From contig JASXTE010000008.1 of the NCBI GenBank assembly GCA_030280995.1, positions 25,822,693 through 25,886,692 of the forward strand: 64,000 nucleotides of DNA, in the 5' to 3' direction. Positions 57,130 to 64,000 of this stretch are shown here, piece by piece (within the stretch, counting starts at the first letter, position 1; every line of letters begins with the position of its first letter). Source of the stretch: Hemileia vastatrix. Taxonomy: Eukaryota; Basidiomycota; Pucciniomycetes; Pucciniales; Zaghouaniaceae. The notes below the pieces were generated by a model. The model was not told the DNA's origin. It was given only the letters and a program-made list of their open reading frames with translations, and did not search any database. The position numbers were made by a program, and so were the translations under genes.

Positions 57130-59745
57130 TTTTACTCCTCCTGCCCCCTGTGCTCCTCCTCAAACTCCTTCAACTTTCCCTTAGCATTAATTAAATTTTT
57201 TACTGGTTCCTAAGATTGATCTCTAACCCCATAAACTTTCCAATGCACCCAAATACTGAACCTTCCTCTGGTAAATCCTCTTTGAAACAAACTTTTCCAC
57301 CTCAAATTCCTCTTCATTTACCACCTGGATTGGTGCTTGTGGCTCTTCCAGCCATCCTGGAATTTAATCTTCTTTGTGCTCTGTGAGAAATGAAATGTTG
57401 AAAACTGGATGTACTTACCTCATTGAGATTGGTAGCTCCAGTTCATAAGCTGAGTCAGATACTTTGTGCTTGACTTTGAATGGCCCCACTTTCTTGTGAT
57501 CTAGCTTAGCATTGGGGCACAATGTGGAAAGAAACGCAAGCTGAGTCAAACCTTGTTACCTACCTGTAGTGGGCAATGTTGGGTCTTTCTTGATCATGAT
57601 GAAACTTCATCTCTTTCTGGAATAACTTGAGCTCTTCCTCCAGTTCTTGATGTATACTCAGTATCTTCTGGATCTGCTCTGCAGCTTCTGGGACTTGTAA
57701 CATGGATGGGGTACCAATTGAGAATGTTTGGTGATACCCATAGTTAGAATTGAATGGTGAAATGCCTTTTGCAGAGTGTGTGCGGTTATTTAATGAGATT
57801 TGTGAAAGAGATAATAGCTGTACCCAATCACCTCTCTGATAGTTAATGAAGTGGCACAGATATTTTTCAATTGCCTTGTTCACTATCTCAGATTTTCTGT
57901 CAGTTTGTGGATGCCATACTGTTGACAATATGGGCTTAATTTTCAGTTGTTCATACATTTCATTTAACAACTTAGACCTAAAGGTGCTTCCCCTATCTGA
58001 TACTATATTTTTAGGAAATCCATGAAATTTCCACATGTGTGCCACCATTAGGTCTGCAATACCCTCTGATTTTACTTTTGTAGTGGTGGGGATAAAGTGC
58101 ACTATCTTGGTGTAACCATCTACTACTGTGAGGATTGCATTCTTTCCTTGTGAATTGGGTAACTCCGTTATAAGATAATTGGAGAGCTCTTTCCATGGCC
58201 TCTTAGAAATGTTTAACAGGGTTAATGGTGTTATGGTTAGACTAACCTTGTTTCTCTGGAAAGAGTCACATGCCACTACATAGCACTGAATATACACCTT
58301 CATGGACTTCCAGTAATAGTTACAATTTACCAGATCCACAGTCTTCAGCAGTCCTGGGTGTCCTGCCATTGAGGAATTATGTCTTTAATTGACCACCTGC
58401 CTTTTGAGCTCTTCATCATTTGGTGCCACTATCCTTTCATTCCAATATAGTGCTTCCCCTTCAAGATGATACTGATCCAATGCTTTCCTTACCAATATCC
58501 CTTTTGATAACAGCGCCTTCACAAACTTCTGTACTCCCTCATCCTTTTCCTGCCCCCTCCTTACCCATTCCATCAAATCCTCATCCACTAATTCCATCTT
58601 TTCTAGGATTACCCCCTCTTCAAGGTCCCCCTTCAATAATGTTGTGCCAACAGTATGTAGCTTGTCCAGTGCTGGGTGCAAATCAGGAAGTTGTGATAGT
58701 GCATCAGCTTTGTCACTTTTCTTCCCTGGTCTGAATTTAACAACAATATTAATGCTACTCAGCAGTTCAGCCCAGCCTTCTTGTTGGCAAGTCAACTTTT
58801 TTGTTGTCAGGAAGGTTTCCAAGTTTTTATGATCTGTGTAAATAATATCTTGTAAATGGTGAGGCCCTCCTTCCAAATTGTGGCACCAGGTGCACACCGC
58901 CTTTATTAGTGCCAATAACTCCTTATTATATATTTTGTAGTTTAGTTTGGTTGCTAGCAGTTTTTGTGAAAAATATTCTACTGGGCGCAGGACATTTTCA
59001 GCATTGTATTGGGATAATACTGTCCCTAATGAAAAATCTAAACAGTTTCATTCCAGAACAAATGGCTTTAATAAGTAAGGGATCGCAAGAATAGGGGCTT
59101 TCACAAATTGTCTTTTGAGGTAGTCAAATGAATCTTGTTGGCTACTCATCCATGTAAATTTGGCTTCCTTTTTTGTGAGGTTGTGCAATGGCCAGCAAAT
59201 GTGGGAGTCATTTTCAATAAAATGGCAGTAAAAATTTGCAAAGCCTAAAAATGACTGAAGCTCCTTTACTGACGTTGTTGTTGGCCAATCTGTAACTGCC
59301 TTTACTTTTTCCTGATCCATTTTCACCCTATTCTTTGAGATGACCATACCCAGGTAGGGGATTTTACTTACTGGAAGACACATTTCTCTGGTTTCAACCA
59401 TACTTGGGCTTCCTTAAAACACTTCAAACAGTCTTTCACACCTCTCTGGTGTTACTCCATTGATCTGTAGTAAATCAAGATGTCATCTAGATACACTTCC
59501 ACATCTATCCCTATTCTGTCTCTAAGGATGCTGTTGGTGAAAGGTTGAAAAGTGGTGGGCACCTTTAATGGACCAAACAGCATTAAAAACCATTCAAAAT
59601 GACCAAATTTAGTACAGAATGCCATTTTGTGTTAATCACCTTCTTTAACACATATGTTGTGGTAACCTGCTCTAAGGTCTAGGGATGTAAATATTTCTGT
59701 ACCTTGAAGACTATCAATCAGCTCACTAGTCAAAGGAAGGGGATA
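57130..59745 (-). pseudogene. Chromovirus pol (RT-RNase H-integrase-chromodomain), degenerate and cut at 59745
   Basis: From right to left: reverse transcriptase begins mid-domain at 59745 (LIDSLQGTEIFTSLDLRAGY), active box YLDD intact (59482-59493), thumb KELQSFLGFANFYCHFIEND (59048-59401), RNase H with YTDHKNLETFLTTKKLT (58385-58915), and integrase with AGHPGLLKTVDLV, TVVDGYTKIVHFIP, SDRGSTFRSKLLNEM and WHPQTDRKSEIVNKAIEKYL (57560-58369). The C-terminus has HPVFNISFLTEHK and a chromodomain EEEFEVEKFVSKRIYQRKVQ, then VHWKVYGVRDQSWEP in another frame (about 57130-57310). Stops and frameshifts throughout. The missing 5' part is separated by the LTR that starts at 59746. Confidence 0.85.
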
Positions 59746-60303
59746 TGTCAGCCTGTATATCCCCAGGACTGAGTAAAAAGTGCTTATAAGTTATGTTAAA
59801 CACATGAACTATACATGGGAACAATAAATGAGAGTACACAAACAGTATACATAAGTAAAATTATGATAATACACAAAAAATGCCATTATAACACCTTATA
59901 TACACGCATATATCCACCTTTTATAAGTCTTATGTACTTAATATTAAGTTGGAGTATGTTAGGGTAATCTTAAGAACCTTAAGTATAAGGCTACATAATT
60001 TTTAAGTACACTTAAAGCTGTTATATTCATTGTTTTACACAAAAAACAAGAAATGTGCTTTATTTCACTTAAAAGCTGACTATATGCGCTATAAAATTGA
60101 GAATATCAAAATCAAGCTTTGACAGATCAATTGGGCTCATTTAGAACTATTTATTTGGCTATTTAAATGCATAAAAATAACACTTTTCAAATTTGGTGTT
60201 TTTTATGCTAGAAATGGCTTCTGTGTACTGGCTACATACTGCCTGCTTTTTTCCCGTGTGAATAGCTTCATTTTTAGCAAAGTTAGCTTTTTCACACTAT
60301 AAT

Positions 60304-60541
60304 TACCCCACATTCTACGCCCACTGTGGGGAAACACACTAAAATAGGCGACAGGCGCTTATTTAGTGTCCTAGCTTAATTAATAATGCATTGACCTTGT
60401 TTATATGCACTAATTTCATTAATAACCTCACTCTTGGCACCTTATTTCATCACCACGCTTAAATTCGCCTAATTTTAGTCAAGGATTTACCCGTGCAAGC
60501 GCCTGCCAAGAACTGCATGTAGTTACCCCACATCTCACGCT
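60304..60541. repeat. Repeated TTACCCCACAT motif inside the LTR
   Basis: TTACCCCACAT occurs at about 60304 and 60526, each followed within 10 bases by ACGC. The first copy begins a CCCCACA/TGTGGGG hairpin (about 60307-60334). ACAGGCGCTT near 60352 faces AAGCGCCTG near 60500 as an inverted pair. These could be regulatory sites of the LTR. Confidence 0.5.
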
Positions 60542-60913
60542 CTTTTTTAAGTTTTTGGGTGGTTTCTCAGTCAATTTTGGTTATTTTTGAATGGGAATTT
60601 CACGTAGTATAATGTCAGGATTAGCCCCTCCATTTCTACTGTAGATCCTTCTTATTATTAAGCTATAATTAACCTTAAAAAGTCTCCTTTAAACTTGTTA
60701 TAATATTGTTTTCCATGCATATACTCTCTTTTTGTCTTTTCTTTAATTTTGATGGATCTCCCTTATTATTAATAGGATTTTAGTGGTTGTTGTTTGTTTA
60801 ATTATGTTATTAGTCACTAGGGGCGTTGATGGAGAGGTCTATTACTTGTTTGAAGGCGTCATTAACATTGTATTGGATGGTACATCAAGGTGTTTATTGG
60901 GGAACTTAGTGTG

Positions 60914-60922
60914 TATAAAAGG
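60914..60922 (+). promoter_or_regulatory. TATA box of the LTR promoter
   Basis: TATAAAAGG in the CpG-containing, less AT-rich part of the LTR. Transcription would start about 30 bases later, which leaves about 300 bases of R-U5 before the primer site. Confidence 0.6.
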
Positions 60923-61248
60923 AGGGGGTTTTTGGTCTTGTTTTCTGCATTCTTTATCATTTACAATTTACCAATATAACCAAATAAATTACAATACATA
61001 TCAATTAGTACTTTTATAAAACTTTTGAATAGTATCTGAATTATAAAATCTATTTTTCTACCAACTACAAAGATTGTAAGCCATATATAAAAATAGTGAG
61101 AGTTATATTACTGAGACCTTTAATTTTGATTATATTTTACTACTTATTGGATTTAGATTACAGTATTCATATAGGACCATTAAAATCTTCTAGAAAACTG
61201 ACCATTCAAGCTAGTTCACGTCCTTGTACTTGACCTTAGCCTGACAAT

Positions 61249-61266
61249 TGGGGGCCTTTCCTCAAG
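61249..61266 (+). promoter_or_regulatory. Candidate tRNA primer binding site
   Basis: TGGGGGCCTTTCCTC starts 2 bases after the LTR end. TGG would pair with a tRNA CCA tail. The tRNA identity was not determined. Confidence 0.45.
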
Positions 61267-61836
61267 AATTCTGTTATAATCCAGTAAGTGAAATTTTCAA
61301 AAGAAGGTGCACATAATTAAAATCCCTATAGAAATATTTGGATAATTACAACAGGTTGGGGTCACTTATATAGTGATTTCAGAAAGAGAAGCCCTTTTAT
61401 ATGATAAAATTGTGATATTGAATCAACAATTTTACCACTAATTTAACATAAAAATTGTTATTAGTGGGAGTCTGTCAATAGACCAATTAAATTTGTGATC
61501 TTTGCAGATAATAAACCAATTAAACTGATTAATTGTTTTCTTTTAACAGGACTCTTAATCTTTTCTTTTTATTGGTTTGTAATATTCATTAAATATTTAG
61601 AGAGAATCTTACTAACAGTTGTTCTCTTTTAAATATAAAAACACGGCTACATATTGTAGACCAGTTAAATTAAGTGACCACATAAAAAGCATATTTGACT
61701 TTTGGCACTTAAAGATTCACTTCATACCAATAAGTAAGCAATAAAATTGTCTTCAGTGGTTTTGATAAATACTGATAAAACTCCTTTTTGAAGTTTTTAT
61801 ATCTAAATTCTCAAATTCTTTAATTTCCACGTGAAA

Positions 61837-64000
61837 ATGTGTGACAACAATGACATTGTAAGTAATAAGGCAAAACCTTATAACTTAAGACCTAGAGCTG
61901 AAAGACCTGTTACAGGACATTCAAATGGAGGGCCAGGACTCTCCCATAATCAACAACACTCAGCCAATGTCTCTGGAGGAAAGGGAAAAGCTTTTAAAGC
62001 AGGTTTCAATAAAGAAGTCAAAAAATACATTACAAGAACAAGTTCACTCCCTATTCACCCTAATGAACACCTTGACAATAAGAGTCAACAACATAGTGGA
62101 CCAGATCAACAATCTGGAAAAGAGAGCAGCTCAAGGTTTCATAGAAGTCAACCAAGCTCTAGTGGACATCAAGACTCAACCACCAACAGTAGCATCCAAA
62201 AATTCCATAGCAACACCTTCAGCCCAAGAGGAGGACCAAAAAATTACAGTAAGCAAATGGAAATGGGATTGGTACGCCCAAAATTACAACAATCCTCCTC
62301 AACAAGGATCCAGCAGTCACCCTTACAGGGGAAAGCCAAGGAGGGGCAGGGGAAATGGAGTAAGACCTTGGTGAGTCATCCAACTTCTTATGATCAATTA
62401 CATCAACCTAACAATGAATTACTTATAGGTAATGAGATTGACAAGGAAATATTGGATATAATTGATAATTATTTAAAGGATTATTCATTTGAAAAAAATA
62501 TGTTAAACTTGTCTTTGCACAAAGACAATGTAGATAGTTTTATTGATCACCAGGATAATGCTATTAATATTAAAATGGAATCAAATGATGAGTCTTCTGA
62601 GTTGGAGACAGAAAAAATAGAATATTTTTTAAAAGAAAATCCAATGGAATCAAAGATAATAAGTAAATTATTATTGAGAATTGAAAAATTGGAAGAGTTC
62701 TCAAAAGAGTCAAACAATAATACAGAAAAGGTATTATTACAGCTAACACAATCATTGAGTGCAACGGCCAATAGATTAAAAATTATTGAAAATTCAAATA
62801 ATGAATTATTCAATGAGAATAAGGGCTTAAAATCTGAGATTAGAGATTTAGAAAATAAATTAGAACACTCTCAGAATATTATGGCTACCATTGAGGGACG
62901 TGTTAAATTATCTTTTTCAAATGTAAATGACACCCTAACTCATGTGCCAGTAATACAGGATAGGCTACAAAGAGTGGAAATAGAAGTAGCAAACATGTTG
63001 AAAAATACTGAAAGAATAAAAGATAACACTTCTTATGTAGCAAGAGTGCCTGTTTTCATGAAACATGCAAATGAAACACCAATGATGGAACATGAACATA
63101 GTATCATGGGCTCTGAGAATAATAAATCAGTAAAAGATGAAATACATGATCATCTTTCTAAAGTAAGTGAATTACTCAATATTCCTCAGGTTAGGGAAGC
63201 AAAAACTAGCCAAAAGAACTGGCCTAAGTTAGATCAGTACCCATCTTTTGACGGAGATTCAAAATCTGATTGGCAGCAATTCATACAAAGAATTGATAAC
63301 TTAAAATTTTCATGCAAATTACCTGATGAAGAAATTACTTCAAAGTTAATATCTTTATTTACAGATGTGGCCTTATTATGGTTTGAATCTGTATTGAGTG
63401 AGGGAATTAATTACTCCTGGAATGAATGGAAGGCACTAATTGAAAGGCAATTTGGTGGCCCAAAATTTAGAATCACTCAACAAAGATTGTATGAAAAGGC
63501 CAGATATAATCCAAATGCTGGAGATAAACCTATGGTATTTTTAATGAATTTAATAAAAATCATGAAAGCCATGGATCCAAAAATGGATTATGAAGAGTGG
63601 AAAGAAAAGATAATATACAAGTTACCTATATCAGTTAGAGACATTATTGTAGCTAGAACTGAAACCATCAGAGATACCTCTGGGTTAATTAATATATGTA
63701 ATGAAATATTATTAAACCACAAATATGAAACCAAGTATATTAATTACAGACAAAGTGTTGACGTGGTAAAACCTATTACAAGTAAATTACCAGTGGAGAA
63801 GAAAAAACCTTCAGCTCCCCTTGTCCCTAAAAGACAAGAGAATAACACTTGTTATAAATGTAATGAACCTTGGGTTAAAGGTCACATGTGTAAGAAAAGA
63901 ATAAATGTTATTGAAACCTCCCAGAATTCTGAACCAAGTAATCATGAAGATGAAAATATGGAATCCAGTGAGGATTGTAAAAGTAACATATCTTACAGTG
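61837..64000 (+). CDS. Gag (Gag-Pol N-terminus) of the young gypsy element, open to the window end
   Basis: 721 codons from ATG 61837 without a stop, running off the window. Residues 1-180 are low-complexity, rich in Ser, Gln and Lys (includes KPYNLRPRAERPV). Residues about 265-400 form a coiled coil (LLLRIEKLEEFSKES, SEIRDLENKLEHSQ). Residues about 465-630 are a retrotransposon gag capsid region (YPSFDGDSKSDWQQFIQRID, WNEWKALIERQFGGPKF). A gypsy zinc knuckle CYKCNEPWVKGHMC starts at residue 672. Protease should follow outside. The true start may differ: an overlapping ORF in the +1 frame (61925-62374) ends just after a -1 slippery site that leads into this frame. Confidence 0.85.
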   Translation, partial: MCDNNDIVSNKAKPYNLRPRAERPVTGHSNGGPGLSHNQQHSANVSGGKGKAFKAGFNKEVKKYITRTSSLPIHPNEHLDNKSQQHSGPDQQSGKESSSRFHRSQPSSSGHQDSTTNSSIQKFHSNTFSPRGGPKNYSKQMEMGLVRPKLQQSSSTRIQQSPLQGKAKEGQGKWSKTLVSHPTSYDQLHQPNNELLIGNEIDKEILDIIDNYLKDYSFEKNMLNLSLHKDNVDSFIDHQDNAINIKMESNDESSELETEKIEYFLKENPMESKIISKLLLRIEKLEEFSKESNNNTEKVLLQLTQSLSATANRLKIIENSNNELFNENKGLKSEIRDLENKLEHSQNIMATIEGRVKLSFSNVNDTLTHVPVIQDRLQRVEIEVANMLKNTERIKDNTSYVARVPVFMKHANETPMMEHEHSIMGSENNKSVKDEIHDHLSKVSELLNIPQVREAKTSQKNWPKLDQYPSFDGDSKSDWQQFIQRIDNLKFSCKLPDEEITSKLISLFTDVALLWFESVLSEGINYSWNEWKALIERQFGGPKFRITQQRLYEKARYNPNAGDKPMVFLMNLIKIMKAMDPKMDYEEWKEKIIYKLPISVRDIIVARTETIRDTSGLINICNEILLNHKYETKYINYRQSVDVVKPITSKLPVEKKKPSAPLVPKRQENNTCYKCNEPWVKGHMCKKRINVIETSQNSEPSNHEDENMESSEDCKSNISYS
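61925..62374 (+). CDS. Overlapping 149-aa ORF within gag, +1 frame
   Basis: Starts MEGQDSPIINNTQPMSLEER. It has a helical, heptad-like stretch (LFTLMNTLTIRVNNIVDQIN) and an Arg/Gly-rich end (RGKPRRGRGNGVRPW) typical of RNA-binding tails. It overlaps residues 30-180 of the long gag frame. Its protein looks more ordered than the other frame's product there. Either it is the true Gag N-terminus joined to the main frame by -1 frameshifting at 62350-62356, or a separate protein reached by leaky scanning, or a frame broken by two compensating indels. Confidence 0.55.
   Translation: MEGQDSPIINNTQPMSLEEREKLLKQVSIKKSKNTLQEQVHSLFTLMNTLTIRVNNIVDQINNLEKRAAQGFIEVNQALVDIKTQPPTVASKNSIATPSAQEEDQKITVSKWKWDWYAQNYNNPPQQGSSSHPYRGKPRRGRGNGVRPW
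62350..62356 (+). promoter_or_regulatory. Candidate -1 ribosomal slippery heptamer GGGAAAT
   Basis: In the frame of the 149-aa ORF the codons read G GGA AAT, the X XXY YYZ pattern. A -1 slip continues as WSKTLVSHPTSYDQ in the long gag frame. The 149-aa frame stops 16 bases later (TGA 62372-62374). No strong downstream pseudoknot was seen by eye. Confidence 0.5.

Larger units (their letters stand above)
59746..61246 (+). mobile_element. 5' LTR of a young Ty3/gypsy element
   Basis: 1501 bp from TGTCAGCCTG to AGCCTGACA, with inverted tips TGTCAG/CTGACA and TG...CA ends. It interrupts the RT of the chromovirus exactly at its left edge. It retains many CpG sites and a TATA box. ATTGGGGGCC follows as a candidate primer binding site, and gag starts 590 bases later. 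The 3' LTR lies outside the window, so the boundaries cannot be checked by LTR comparison. Confidence 0.75.

Overview
The window looks like repeat-rich nuclear DNA of a basidiomycete, most likely a rust fungus (Pucciniales). The DNA is AT-rich. Introns are short (66-70 bases) with GTAAGT-type donors. Every recognisable gene is either a transposable element or a broken family gene. The organism is inferred from gene families seen in the translations: Ty3/gypsy elements of basidiomycete type, PIF/Harbinger and CACTA-like transposases, and two Tet-like 2OG-Fe(II) oxygenase pseudogenes. No housekeeping gene, rRNA or tRNA was recognised.

Layout. 1-660 is a chain of about ten unrelated hairpins. 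661-6460 is AT-rich with no gene seen. 6466-11598 is a decayed minus-strand Ty3/gypsy element with its 5' LTR. 11600-14600 holds a degenerate plus-strand gene and a minus-strand Tet-like pseudogene. 14640-17365 is a decayed Harbinger copy, followed by a 198-bp MITE (17371-17568). 19500-23235 holds two chromovirus-type remnants meeting head-on. 24344-25416 is the first of five copies of a ~1.08-kb LTR (here 'LTR-X'). 26090-27420 is a plus-strand Tet-like pseudogene. 27436-32760 is a pair of apparently identical Harbinger elements in inverted orientation. 33230-35465 is a broken intron-containing minus-strand gene of unknown function. 36480-38420 is a cluster of about 18 AT-rich palindromes. 38640-44000 holds a coding fragment split by an LTR-X insertion and a minus-strand CACTA-like transposase with its companion gene. 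43651-45791 is a pair of LTR-X copies in inverted orientation. 46035-55063 is a plus-strand gypsy element with decayed pol, a 4-kb 3' region and a 3' LTR-X. That 3' region carries two antisense ORFs with a Zn2Cys6-like cysteine pattern and several repeated hairpins. 56085-56812 is a solo LTR. 57130-59745 is a minus-strand chromovirus cut off by the 5' LTR (59746-61246) of a young gypsy element. That element's gag frame is open from 61837 to the window end.

Relationships. The elements differ in age. In the old Harbinger copy, many CpG sites of the young pair have become TpG or CpA, which fits cytosine methylation followed by deamination. The youngest pieces (the Harbinger pair and the LTR/gag at 59746-64000) keep CpG and open frames. 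The strongest candidates for something undescribed are three: the antisense Zn2Cys6-like ORFs with covarying hairpins in the gypsy 3' region; the overlapping gag frames joined by a GGGAAAT -1 slippery site; and the inverted Harbinger pair. All calls come from reading the sequence alone; no database search was run.
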